Shown here: piece by piece, positions 16,616 through 26,165 of the stretch
Position numbering within the stretch: position 1 is the first letter of the stretch
How the letters are laid out: the number at the start of each line of letters is the position of its first letter
Assembly: GCA_002070115.1 (NCBI GenBank)
Contig: MWCO01000001.1
Coordinates: 124,001-188,000 of the forward strand
Length of the DNA stretch: 64,000 bases
Source: Deltaproteobacteria bacterium ADurb.Bin207
GTDB taxonomy: Bacteria; Myxococcota_A; Polyangia; Polyangiales; Polyangiaceae
Direction: 5' to 3'
The notes under the pieces: generated by a model
Told to the model about the DNA's origin: nothing
The model's input: the letters and a program-made list of their open reading frames with translations, nothing else
Database searches by the model: none
Translations under genes and position numbers: made by a program

Positions 16616-19600
16616 ATGAAGCGGGCGGCTCTCCTATTCGCGGTGTTGGGATTGGGGCTTGGGTCGACGGCGCGCGCCGCACTCCCTTTCAAGCTCAATC
16701 CACGCCCCCGCATTCTTGTGAGTCCTTAGGTCGTCGAAAAACTCAGGGCCACGGTTTTCGATCCAATTCCTTTGACGGATTCCAGGTTCCCGCCGACAGG
16801 AACCCTCTCGATATCCGTCCGACTCACGCCTTCCCCCACGCCAGGCGAGCCCCGTGTGGATGCGCTTTTCGACGACTATGCGAGCACACGACGGCATCTT
16901 TTCGTACGACACAACGAAGGCGCCACCACGAACGCAGGGGATTGTCCTTTGCAAATCGTCTTTCAGGATGTCAATTCCTATGCAGCGGGATGGACAGCGC
17001 ATTGTTCGTGCGATGCATGGCACGATATTTCGGTTTCCTGGAATCACACCACGCGCAAGGCGAGTGTTACTATCGATGGTGAAGTTGTGGGAATGGCGGA
17101 CTTGCCAGCAGGCTATGTTCCCGACGAGCAACGTTTCACGTTTTCGGGGCGTGGGGATGTGTTTCGAAGTGTCGACGTTTGGGAAAACGACGACGCGACG
17201 GGAGCCGCCATGGCGAGTTTTCGCTTTCCCGAGGGAACGGACGACCTTACTTCTGCCGAGGGAGGCACCCATCGGATGCGGCTTACTGGCAACTTCCGTT
17301 GGGTTACCACGGAAAAGGGCGAACCTGCCATCGCTCTCGATCACGAATCGCCACGGGGGCGTATGACGATGATCGGTTCGAGCGAACTCATCGAGGGATT
17401 TGCCAAGCTCCAAAGCCGAGCCCAGGATTTTGCAACTGCTTTCAATCACGGAGATACATCGCGCAGCGATCAACCGCTCGTGATTCGCACGATCGCTTTG
17501 GCGTGGCTTCTGACCGACGAAGAGCCCTATCGTGAAGCTCTTTTCCACGCTGCCGACGCCATTCTCGCAACTTCCCCAGACTCCGTGGATGATATGGTTG
17601 GTTCCGCCATCGCAGATAGCATCGGAGTCATCTATGACACGTTGCACAAGGACGTTGGGACACGCACCCATGCACCGAGCGGAACAACCTATCGTGTCGC
17701 CATCGCCGAATTCGTCAAGGCGTCCCTTCGTCACTGGGCTTCCTATATCTGCGGTGGTGAATTCGACTCCCAGTGGAAGTGCCCCGCGGGCGAAACCATT
17801 TATGTCTCGGGCTCGCATGCCCCGAACAATTCCGGCAAGTTCGGAAGTGCGGTGTTGGCGCTTGTCGATGATTTTCCCGAACTCGAAAACGTTGCGGTCC
17901 GGCTGCTTGCGAACTTGAAGGCGGTGCAGGCTTTCCGCGATTATGCGTTGGCGGATGGGGGACATTACTTCGGATTTGCCTATGGGGCAGGATATTCCGA
18001 ACTCCGAAGTACGATGATTTGGCATACGGCAACCGACGCCAACGTGCTGTGGCCGTATATGGCAAATCTGCCCCTTCACTACATATATGGCCTTCGCGCG
18101 GATCACGATTTCCCTGCGGTGGGGGACAGGCATGCCCAAAATATTGACTGGGCAGACGAATATGTTTTGCAGTCCCTTGTTGCGAGCACACGATTCCAAA
18201 ATCAATACGCGGAAGCTTTTTTTCGCACGCATCAACGCGGTGTCGACAATGGGTTTTATGAACTCGTGTTCTGGAATCCCGACGCGTCACGCACGCCCGT
18301 TGCCACGCTGCCTCTCGTTCGCCACTTCATTTCCACCGGCGAAGTCATCGCCCGGGAGAGTTGGTACTTCGAAACGTCCGCACTTTTTGAATTCCGCGCA
18401 ACACCGTATTATGTTGGGAATCATCAACACCACGACAATGGGGCGTTCAGCCTGTATTATCGGGCTCCGCTCCTCGTGGATTCAGGACGCTATGACCTTT
18501 ACGGAACGGAGCATTGGCACAACTACTATCGGCGAACCATAGCTCATAATGCAATGGTCCTCTACGATCCTGAAGAGAAGTATGTCAGTTATTCCAAGAA
18601 ACGAAGCAACGACGGGGGGCAGCGCTGGACACGGGAGTATCCCACGCTCGAGCAGGTCCAACCTGGACAACAGGCCGCCCGCATGGGGATCAATGCTTAT
18701 GAACATACCGAAAAGTACACGTATTTTCGGGCTGATATGAGCGATAGCTACGAATCGACGAAACTCGAACAGCAGCGAGGATGGGTGTGAAGCATGGTTT
18801 GGTTACCGAATCTACCAGGCACTTCCCATCCATCGTTTTTCTTTCACGATGAGGTCCATAAGACCGCGGACAGAGCAGGATTGACAACGAGAATCCTTCT
18901 TCACACGGCACAACGACCAGAACCGGCTGGCGGTGAGCCTGCCTCGCCTTGCCATTGGAAAGTTGAGGATCGGACCTATCGAATCGCCAATGGGGGAGGT
19001 GTTGCGACGGTGAGTACGCTTCTTCCTCCCAAGGCCGATGTTTTCGAAGTGGGAGGCTTTGATGGCGCGTAAGACTGCCGATTCCTCGCTTGGAGCCCGG
19101 ATGGCAAGGAAACGAACTATCCTCCGAACAAGGATCGGGATCCGCATTACGACCCGGAGAACAATACCAATGCAGTGGATATCGGCACCTGGCGTATCGA
19201 GGTGTCGGCAACGCCACCTGCGCAGCATGAAGAGTATTTGCACTTCGTGGCAGTGACCGATGACGGACAGACTCCAATTACCGCGCAGCAGATCAAGGCA
19301 AATAGCGGTACGGCTGCACGGGTCGGCAACCTGACCGTGCTTTTTGCCGTCGATGGCGCAACGGAAATCACTGTGCAAGCACCTGGGGAACAGCGCCTGC
19401 TCGTGGTCGGCCTCGAACCTTCGGGCCGGTACGATGTTACATTATCAGGAAGTGATACGATATTGACGAAAACGGCGAATGGTCCGCAAGTAGCCTCTTC
19501 GCAAGGGGTATTGTACCTTTCGCGGGGGCTCGATCCCGACGGCGATGCTGGGGGGCTGGTGTCTGATGGCGGAGATTCCCCTGGAGCGGGAAAGTCTTCC

Positions 19601-19720
19601 GATGGTTGTTCCTGTGGCCTCATCCGGGGCAGCGCGATGTCGTCGCAAGCCGCATGGCTCGCTTCCGTCTTCTTCGGATTGTTGGCTGTCGTTCGCCGAC
19701 GTGGAGGAGCAGTTTCCTGA
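16616..19720 (+). pseudogene. Heparinase II/III-like MYXO-CTERM protein with three in-frame stops
   Basis: A single reading frame runs from ATG 16616 to 19720 (1035 codons) and is broken only by TAG at 16727, TGA at 18788 and TAA at 19070; no frame change is needed. Order: signal peptide (RAALLFAVLGLG, cleavage after ARA), a LamG-like beta-sandwich region (about 16790-17230), an alpha-helical toroid region (17350-18250), the heparinase II/III beta-sandwich with GNHQHHDNGAF and a RTIAHNAMV segment, and a MYXO-CTERM tail (DGCSCG, helix, VVRRRG). Such proteins are secreted polysaccharide lyases anchored at the surface. The flanking residues continue family-like on both sides of every stop, so each stop replaces one sense codon. 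It is probably a young pseudogene. Confidence 0.85.
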
Positions 19721-19825
19721 ACGCCGTGGCTGGCCTGGCCAAGTCGAAAAACGCCGTTTGCCTCCCCATCTCCACAAAAGTCAATCAAATCGTGCCTTTG
19801 GCTGCTCGCCGAGGGAACCGGGGTC

Positions 19826-19851
19826 CTTCGCCGCGAGCAAGCGCGGCGAAG
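19826..19851. terminator. Strong 10-bp hairpin between convergent genes
   Basis: CTTCGCCGCG and CGCGGCGAAG form a perfect 10-bp stem with an AGCAAG loop. It sits between the 3' end of the heparinase-like pseudogene and the 3' end of the DUF1641 gene. No T-run follows, so it may be a bidirectional end or a repeat relic. Confidence 0.4.
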
Positions 19852-19988
19852 CCTGGGTATGTCTTGCGGTCCCCTTCGCCTCAGGGATGGCCGTTGGCTT
19901 CGTGCTCCATGCGCGATCGCGATCGGCTTCGTCGAGGTTCGACTCGAGTTGCGAGAGGTTTTCGAATTTTCCCGGCGATGAAGAACCG

Positions 19989-20681
19989 CTACTTGCCGCT
20001 CTCGAGCATCGGAACGCTCTTGGTGTTGTCGGCTTGTCCAAGGGCTTTGGCTAGGTCGAGCATCAGAGCCAGGCCGCGGAGGGTGTCGGGGTCGCGCATC
20101 TTGCGCCAAAGGCCGAACATGGTGACCTCCGCACGACCCTGGTCATCCTGCGAAATAGCGTCGGTCGCCGCGTGGGCTAGGCGCAGGGTGCGGGGCTGGG
20201 CAATCAGGTCCACGAGTTGGAGCAACTCGATTAGCTTGTCGCCCAAGGCCACTACCCGCTCCGGGGTGTAGCGACGGCTGAACCGCTCAGCCACGGTTCT
20301 GATCGCCGCCAGATTCTTGAAGATTCCCTGTTTTTCCAGCTCTCCTAGCTCGGAGATCGTTGCCTTCGTGACCTCGTGGATGATCGGGGTCATGTCGCTG
20401 ATAAGGTCGTTGGCCTGCTCGAGCCGGTCGAGCAGAGCGCTGAGATTCTTCGTGTTGCGGAGAAGCCTTTTGATCAGGAGAAGGGCGTCCTCGAGCTTGA
20501 AATGGCCGTCGAGTTCGTCGAGTTCGAGGATGACGGCATGCATCAGCTCTTTGAGGATGGGCTGCGCGTCCTCCTTGAGTTCGAGCAGCGGCGCGAACTG
20601 ACGCTCGAGCCGCTCGAGCCGCGCCCACGTCTCGTCGACTTTCTGGATCACCTCGTCGTCACGTCCAAGGGTCAGTGCCAT
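19989..20681 (-). CDS. DUF1641 protein, partner of a sulfide:quinone-oxidoreductase-like enzyme
   Basis: The 230-residue product is helical and charged, with the conserved ELGELEKQGIFKNL and MLDLAKALGQ segments of DUF1641. This family lies next to sulfide:quinone-reductase-type flavoproteins in many bacteria and archaea, and here it follows such a gene with a 9-nt gap. It lacks a signal peptide and membrane helices. Its role is unknown; a peripheral stabilising or electron-transfer partner of the flavoprotein is the usual suggestion. The frame is intact, unlike its neighbour. The start is ATG 20681; no strong Shine-Dalgarno sequence is obvious just before it. Confidence 0.87.
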   Translation of the reverse strand: MALTLGRDDEVIQKVDETWARLERLERQFAPLLELKEDAQPILKELMHAVILELDELDGHFKLEDALLLIKRLLRNTKNLSALLDRLEQANDLISDMTPIIHEVTKATISELGELEKQGIFKNLAAIRTVAERFSRRYTPERVVALGDKLIELLQLVDLIAQPRTLRLAHAATDAISQDDQGRAEVTMFGLWRKMRDPDTLRGLALMLDLAKALGQADNTKSVPMLESGK

Positions 20682-20690
20682 GGTTACCCC

Positions 20691-21926
20691 CTAATCGGCC
20701 CACTTGCCGAACATGGACATTTGCGGCTCCAGAGGCATTTCCTCGCCTTTGAGCAGGATGTTCCAGTAAATCCACTTGAACATCAGCTTGCCCCAATGGT
20801 TCATTCGCGTCTCCTGGAGCAGGGCAAAGGGGCCTACGCCAGGCAGCGGGAACCGGCCCGGCAGAGGCTCGACGTCGTAGTTGAAGTCGATGAGAATGCC
20901 TTTCTCGAAGCCTGATTCGATAAAGCAGTTGGAGTGGCCGTCGAAGACCGCCCTGGGCTCGAGCCCCTCGATCTCGCGCAGCAGGTTCTCGCAGAGGATC
21001 TCCGATGCAAAATGGGCCACCGAGCCTGCCTTGGAGGTGGGCAAGTCGGTGTTGTCGCCGATGACATAAACATTCTCCAGATCCTTCGCCTTGAGCGTCG
21101 CCTTGTCGGTAGGCAGATAACCGGCGTTGCCGCCGTCGAGGTTGCAGTCCTCGATCACCTGGGGCCCAGGTTGGGCGGGATAGCGACGAGAAGGTCGAAG
21201 TTCACCTTGCGGCCCTCGGCCCCCAGCTCCTCGATATATCCTTCCGCGGCGTTCACCTCGCCGATATTGAAGTTCGGGGTGATGATGATGTTTTTGCGCT
21301 CGCAGAAGTCGCCCAGGATGGCCGCCGCCTTGGGCTTGGTGAAGGCGTGGGGCAGCGGAGTCACCAATTCGATCTCCACCTTGTCCCGAACCCCCCGCTC
21401 GTGGAAGAACCAGTCGGCCAGAAAAACGAACTCCAACGGCGCCACCGGGCACTTGAAAGGGATCTCCGCGATGTTCAGCACGAGCCTGCCTTTGTCGAAG
21501 AATTTCAATGCCTTAGCCAGCGCTACGGCACCGTCGAGGGAGTAAAAGGTGTGGACGTTCTTGCCCCAGCCCTCCATCATCCCCTCTACCTCTTCGGGTG
21601 CGATGCGGCACCCCAGGGCCACCACCAGGAAGTCGTAGTTAAGCTTACGCCCTTTCTTGGTCCCGACCCGCTTGTTCTTCGGGTCGATTTCGGTTACCTC
21701 ATCGAGCACGAACTCGACGCCGGGTGGGATGAAGTCCCGCTTGGGCTTGAGCACCATCTCCTTGGTGTACATGCCAAAGGGGATGAACAGATAGCCCGGC
21801 TGATAGTGGTGCATCTCCGGCGTCCACCATGGTGATGGACCATTCCTCCGCGCGAAGCGCTTTGCGGAGTTTGGCCGCCACCATGGTACCGCCGGCACCA
21901 GCGCCTAAGATCACGATTTTCTTCAT
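20691..21926 (-). pseudogene. Sulfide:quinone-oxidoreductase-like flavoprotein with two offsetting frameshifts
   Basis: Three frame segments reconstruct one 411-codon enzyme. The N-terminus (MKKIVILGAGAGGTMVAAKL, the FAD-binding Rossmann loop) runs to about 21820. The middle (EMHHYQPGYLFIPFGMYTKE through NFDLLVAIPPNLG) is shifted by one base. The C-terminus (QVIEDCNLDGGN, VYVIGDNTDLPTSKAGSVAHF, up to 20691) is back in the first frame. The changes fit one extra G near 21820 and one missing C in the CCCC run at 21161-21164. The family oxidises sulfide or other donors and reduces quinone. As the rest is well conserved, the shifts are either very recent or sequencing errors. Uninterrupted, it would form an operon with the DUF1641 gene. 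Confidence 0.82.
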
Positions 21927-22269
21927 GTCTTCTTCCTCTCCCCTCGCATCGACTCCAGGAGGGATTTACCATTCGTGCCATATCACGACTGAATTGGCGG
22001 GTAAAGCGATCATGTGTTGCACAGGTGCAACGTTCGTCGCGACCTGCCATGGTATTCGCCCTTCGGCACGGAGGGATAGTCGGCGTTGTCCGGGGCAGTT
22101 CGGGCCTGGAACACAAGGCAGCACAGTTACCAGCCGCGGCGGGATGAGCTTTTCCGCGCCCTGCCCACTCAACGCCTCCTCGTGAGAGGCCATCGTTACT
22201 TCTTGATCCGCGGGAGCGCTAGATGATCGGGATAAATATCAAAGAACTCCCCTTCTGTTATTGATCTGT
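21927..22269. other. Spacer upstream of the SQR-like gene
   Basis: About 340 bp with no recognisable gene. A 75-codon minus-strand frame (21966-22193) is open but has no start context, no family resemblance and no coding pattern that I can defend. The promoter of the SQR-DUF1641 pair should lie at its left edge. Confidence 0.5.
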
Positions 22270-23100
22270 TCAATATTTTTCAGGAACATCATATTCGATT
22301 TCATTAAGATAAAATTTTGCGTAGCTGTAATCACCGTCTTTAAGTTGGTACAACGCTTCAATGGCAAACGGGATCATCATTCCCGCTTTTTCTCTGTAAT
22401 CGGTAACTTTTCCCACCCAAATCTCCAAATCATTTTCGTTCATGTACCGCTTCGTTTTGAATTCGGTGATCGCTCCAAAGTCATCAAAGGAAACCAAATA
22501 GGAAATACAAATATTATTATAGGTGAAATTGAGTCGAGCGCTTGTGCCGTCCATCGGCACCCACTGCAGGTTATCTCCGGGTAAAAGGTTGGTCGGGAAC
22601 CATACGCTTTCTGCCAGCCACCGAAGTAGTTCTCCCTGATCGTATATTTCCCCCTGGCCGTCGACTATCCCGAAAAGTGAAAGCAATGAAACGGTCAGCT
22701 TGCCCCTGTTGGAAAGATACATATCCCTGGCTGTGAACATTGTTGTTGAACCTTTCCAGACAAAACCCGGGATCTGTGTGGTAAAATATTGTTCTCCTTT
22801 TATATCTACCCACTCCTTCGAGGGGCCGGTTTTGAATTGACCGCTATGTTTCAATCTAGCGTAGCTGATGTAAGGGCAGCCTTCTTTCAAGGCAAACCGG
22901 AAATACCGTTGAACCGGGTCAGGTAAATTTTGAATCTGTATGTAGCTGAATTTTTTGTCGGAAACCTCTCCTGCTTGTGAAAACAGGGTTTTCACCTCAT
23001 GATTGAATTGAATCGCCTTGTATGTTCTTCCCGCAATGAACAACGCAATGATCGATCCGATAATGATGAGAGTGACGAACATCGGCTTCTTTATCTTCAT
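22270..23100 (-). CDS. DUF6544-like membrane-anchored protein, AT-rich
   Basis: The 276-residue product starts with a basic residue cluster and one membrane helix (MFVTLIIIGSIIALFIAG) and continues as a soluble outer domain with the LPDPVQRYFRFAL segment typical of the DUF6544 (YndJ-like) group. Codon use is AT-rich, with many Ile, Lys, Asn and Tyr codons, clearly unlike nearby genes. This suggests transfer, perhaps from a Bacteroidota-like donor. The function is unknown. It stands alone between the SQR-like pair and the insertion sequence. No internal damage was seen. Confidence 0.75.
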   Translation of the reverse strand: MKIKKPMFVTLIIIGSIIALFIAGRTYKAIQFNHEVKTLFSQAGEVSDKKFSYIQIQNLPDPVQRYFRFALKEGCPYISYARLKHSGQFKTGPSKEWVDIKGEQYFTTQIPGFVWKGSTTMFTARDMYLSNRGKLTVSLLSLFGIVDGQGEIYDQGELLRWLAESVWFPTNLLPGDNLQWVPMDGTSARLNFTYNNICISYLVSFDDFGAITEFKTKRYMNENDLEIWVGKVTDYREKAGMMIPFAIEALYQLKDGDYSYAKFYLNEIEYDVPEKY

Positions 23101-23598
23101 GGGTTTTAAACCAACAATTAATCTATGTATTGCGTCAATTGGTCACGATATCTTTCTTCAGCACATATTTAATACAAATAGACCTATAATTCCCTTACCA
23201 ATATCTTCCAGCAGCTCATCGGCGCGCTATCATCGCCATATCTCCGTCGCTTTACCAGCGATGCTCCGTAGGCCGAGTACTTCGGTGTTCCGATCGACTG
23301 GATAAGCCCTTCGGCTCCCCATCGTTTGCGCTAGCACTCCGTTTTGAAAGACAGTAACATTACTTATACGCATTGGTTGCCTGGTCGTGCCCATATTTCA
23401 TCATTGTGACTGTCAAACACCGAAATTTCATACCCTGCATCACCCTGGCCGGAGAACGCAAGAATTTCGCCGCTGTTTCGTCTTGCCTGTCCGGTGCCCG
23501 TACTATCTTTTGGTATCCTGCTGACAGATCCCCTCATTATTTCCTGAATTGGAAAGGGTTACGGGCAGGGAGTCCCCTGGACTTTGACGATGACTTGG
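23101..23598. other. Non-coding spacer with repeat remnants
   Basis: Nearly 500 bp without a credible gene. It starts AT-rich, then carries block B of a dispersed repeat (23521-23590). The left copy of the IS target duplication begins right after it. A 93-codon plus-strand frame spans the repeat, but the same peptide pattern appears at the 32.5-kb repeat, so it reflects repeated DNA rather than a gene. Confidence 0.55.
23521..23590 (-). repeat. Dispersed repeat block B with 24-nt motif copy 4
   Basis: On the minus strand the block reads TCCAGGGGACTCCC, then CAATTCAGG, then the 24-nt motif at 23521-23544 (GGAAATAATGAGGGGAT, CTGTCAG). Over about 65 bp it matches 32512-32581 with roughly a dozen differences. 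Confidence 0.6.
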
Positions 23599-23830
23599 TC
23601 CTTGAGTCCATTTGGATCGGTCTTGTAAAAATATCAATAAATACGGTTGCTTGAACGCTGTGGGAGTGCTCGCGGGCTACCGAGCCTTCTCATCCTGTGC
23701 GAGGTGCGTGATGGTTAATCCAGCCAGATGCAATCCTGTTCGGTTGAGATGGTCGTCCGCGAACCATCGGCTGCGCCCTGCTTGGTAAGGAAGCGTTATG
23801 CCGGGATGCCATCGAATTTTTGGCATATTT
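23599..23830 (+). repeat. Left copy of a 232-bp target duplication
   Basis: This stretch (TCCTTGAGTCCATTTGGATC to TTTGGCATATTT) is identical, base for base by eye, to 25695-25926. It ends exactly where the left inverted repeat of the insertion sequence begins. Extra matching bases at each edge (GG before, C after) are shared with the element ends by chance. Confidence 0.9.
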
Positions 23831-25694
23831 CCCGACTTTGACACCAAAATTTATAAATCTGAGCAATTTTCACAACTTACGGGCGTACGATCGCCTTGTG
23901 CCACTACACTTTCCCTTTTGAGCAACCGGGGTGGAATGCACAGCCTAAGTCGCTGAAAGAGGATGGCTACATGTCCGCGGATGTCCGTTCGGACCCAATA
24001 GCGCTCATCACCGATCACCACAGGAATGGCTCGAACCTCAGCCAATTCACGCAAAACCGTAACGGCAGATAGTTGCCGCGAGCTGAGAAGCTTTTCACGC
24101 ACGGCTCGACCCTTGTACGCATCACCCTCGCGACGAAGCGCGCGGATGATATGTGCTTCGCACAAAAGTGCGATGAAACACATGGTCAAGTGCCCAACGA
24201 TTCGTTCGTCTTTCCAGTGAAAAACCGGGCGAGCTTTCAGCGTGCCTTTCAGTTCACCGAAGACATCCTCGACATGCCAAAGCTGCTTGTATTGCGCAAA
24301 AAGCTCGGTTCCGCTCTTGTGGTGCACGTTGGTGACAATGGCGAAAAACCCATCTTTTTTAGCAGCCTCAGCGACCTTGGCCTCGTCAATCACAGGGGTT
24401 TGGCCCTTGTCGAGACCTTTGAGGAAATAGCGATAGTTGGCGTTGGAAACAAACGTTTTCGCGGAGACCTTTTTACGCCCATCAAGCTTGGTGCGAAGCT
24501 TGTCAACAATATCAGTACGAAGCTTCTCATCACGAGCCGCTCGTTCCCGCGACCATGTGACGATGCCACGGTCTTGTTCGAAGTTGGTCTCGAAGATTTC
24601 AAGCCCGTCATCAACCTCGTGAAATAAGCTACGATCATACAGTTCCGGACGCTTTTTCGCGAGGTTTCCGATACGCATGCCGACGATGAATTCTCCGTCG
24701 ACAGAGCGGATCGATTCGAGATTGGCTTTGGACAGCAGGCCTCGATCCGCTACAAAGATGAAGCGTCGAACGCGATACTTTTCGCGTATCTTATGCACGA
24801 TGTCGACAAGGGTTTTTCCCTCGACCGTGTTTCCTGGATACACCTCAAATCCCAACGGAATGCCTTCAGGATCAACCAAAAGTCCCAACACAACTTGTGT
24901 GCAGTCGTTACGTTTTTCTTTGCTGAAGCCAAATCGACGCAAGCTTTCCGTCTCTTTTGTGCTTTCGAATCGCAAGGTGGTCAGATCGTACAGAACGACA
25001 TCGACATGCCGACTGAAAAGGTCACGGCCATGGACGAATAGCGATGTTTCCAAGTCGTCTTTGCCAGCGGCCAGCACATCGAGTGCTCGAAAGACATGGT
25101 GAAGGTCGATGTTGTCGGCTCGTAAGTCTGGATAAAACTGCTCTAGCATCTGCTCATAGACCGCGAGTTTGGATGAGGGACGCACCAATCGCGCGGCCAC
25201 CAAAGCGAAGACGATGTCTCGAAAAGGCAGCTCGAGTTTTGGGTGTTTTCGCTCGATGCGTTCGAGCGCTTCATCGATACCGAGCTTGTCAAAAAGCCCG
25301 CGCAAAACCAGCAGCGGTCCCAGGATATACGTGGCATCGACGGAGATATTTTTTGCGACATCGAGGGCGGAAAGCAGGTTCTGATGTCGTGCGATAGCCT
25401 GGGCGAGTTCGTCGAGTTTTCCCTCCTCCATGCGCCCAAGCGACAGCAACGTGCGCTGTCGGACCTTTCCGTTGATTCGATAGGATTCGACGAGATGCAA
25501 GTAGGTTTGTCCTGCCGAGTTGCGTGTTTTTCGGATGAACATGAGCAATGTTCATCACAAATCCATCAATATTGTCATCTAAAATCGTCATTTAGAGATC
25601 AAAATGTTCACTACATTTTCAAAAACCATCAAGTGGAATTGAATAAAATCAAACACTTAGCCTGTGCGCAACTTGGTCATCTGTCAAACTCGGG
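23831..25694. mobile_element. IS1634-family insertion sequence, complete
   Basis: The 1864-bp element is bounded by imperfect 13-bp inverted repeats: CCCGACTTTGACA at 23831-23843 and, on the other strand, CCCGAGTTTGACA at 25682-25694 (one mismatch). It carries one full transposase gene on the minus strand. The flanks are a 232-bp perfect direct repeat. IS1634 from Mycoplasma mycoides is known for long and variable target duplications, so this fits the family. All parts look intact, which suggests a recent insertion. Confidence 0.92.
23851..25548 (-). CDS. IS1634-family DDE transposase
   Basis: The 565-residue protein has the IS1634/IS4-superfamily layout. An N-terminal region (YLHLVESYRINGKVRQRTLLSLG) is followed by the first catalytic Asp in VVLYDLTTLRFES, the second in FIFVADRGLLSKANL, and the Glu region around QYKQLWHVEDVFGELKGTLKARPVFHW with the Y-x2-R/W-x-[IV]-E-like signature. 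It ends 20 bp from the left inverted repeat. The gene is intact and of full family length, so the element may still move. ATG 25548 is the first start; the next Met (MFIRK) is two codons later. Confidence 0.94.
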   Translation of the reverse strand: MLMFIRKTRNSAGQTYLHLVESYRINGKVRQRTLLSLGRMEEGKLDELAQAIARHQNLLSALDVAKNISVDATYILGPLLVLRGLFDKLGIDEALERIERKHPKLELPFRDIVFALVAARLVRPSSKLAVYEQMLEQFYPDLRADNIDLHHVFRALDVLAAGKDDLETSLFVHGRDLFSRHVDVVLYDLTTLRFESTKETESLRRFGFSKEKRNDCTQVVLGLLVDPEGIPLGFEVYPGNTVEGKTLVDIVHKIREKYRVRRFIFVADRGLLSKANLESIRSVDGEFIVGMRIGNLAKKRPELYDRSLFHEVDDGLEIFETNFEQDRGIVTWSRERAARDEKLRTDIVDKLRTKLDGRKKVSAKTFVSNANYRYFLKGLDKGQTPVIDEAKVAEAAKKDGFFAIVTNVHHKSGTELFAQYKQLWHVEDVFGELKGTLKARPVFHWKDERIVGHLTMCFIALLCEAHIIRALRREGDAYKGRAVREKLLSSRQLSAVTVLRELAEVRAIPVVIGDERYWVRTDIRGHVAILFQRLRLCIPPRLLKRESVVAQGDRTPVSCENCSDL

Positions 25695-25926
25695 TCCTTG
25701 AGTCCATTTGGATCGGTCTTGTAAAAATATCAATAAATACGGTTGCTTGAACGCTGTGGGAGTGCTCGCGGGCTACCGAGCCTTCTCATCCTGTGCGAGG
25801 TGCGTGATGGTTAATCCAGCCAGATGCAATCCTGTTCGGTTGAGATGGTCGTCCGCGAACCATCGGCTGCGCCCTGCTTGGTAAGGAAGCGTTATGCCGG
25901 GATGCCATCGAATTTTTGGCATATTT
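25695..25926 (+). repeat. Right copy of the 232-bp target duplication
   Basis: Identical to 23599-23830 and directly abutting the right inverted repeat of the insertion sequence. Joining the two flanks without the element gives one uninterrupted non-coding stretch, the likely pre-insertion site. Confidence 0.9.
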
Positions 25927-26090
25927 CGATACGTAAAGCGCGGTGTCCCGCCTTGTGGAAAGTATTGCTTTACCGTGAGCGTAACGGTTTTGTGTGCCGT
26001 GCGCCGTGACCATGGCCGTTTTGTGTGTGCTTTCCGGTGGCATAGGACCGTGGCATAGGGCCGCAGTCGTCGGGCGAAGGAAATGCTCGG

Positions 26091-26114
26091 CGAAAAATGA
26101 GGGGATGGTTCAGG
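26091..26114 (+). repeat. 24-nt dispersed motif, copy 2
   Basis: Reads CGAAAAATGAGGGGAT followed by GGTTCAGG, 52 bp before the beta-helix lipoprotein start at 26166. It differs from the copy upstream of the heparinase-like gene (16523) at three positions only. Confidence 0.55.
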
Positions 26115-26165
26115 CTACCCCCAACAAGGACCGCCCTTTCCTCCCCATCGTGCTACACTGCTCGC

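Noticed and set aside
16634-18235. A 533-codon open frame on the minus strand
   Set aside because: It lies fully antisense to the heparinase-like frame, has no family resemblance and is Arg/Ser/His-rich as expected for a shadow.
16727-19072. Stop-codon recoding as explanation for the heparinase-like gene
   Set aside because: All three stop types occur in one gene, and neighbouring genes end normally with these codons; pseudogenisation is simpler.
23373-23654. A 93-codon plus-strand frame with peptide similarity to a frame near 32.5 kb
   Set aside because: The similarity comes from repeat block B and lies in non-coding spacers on opposite strands; no start site or conserved codon pattern.
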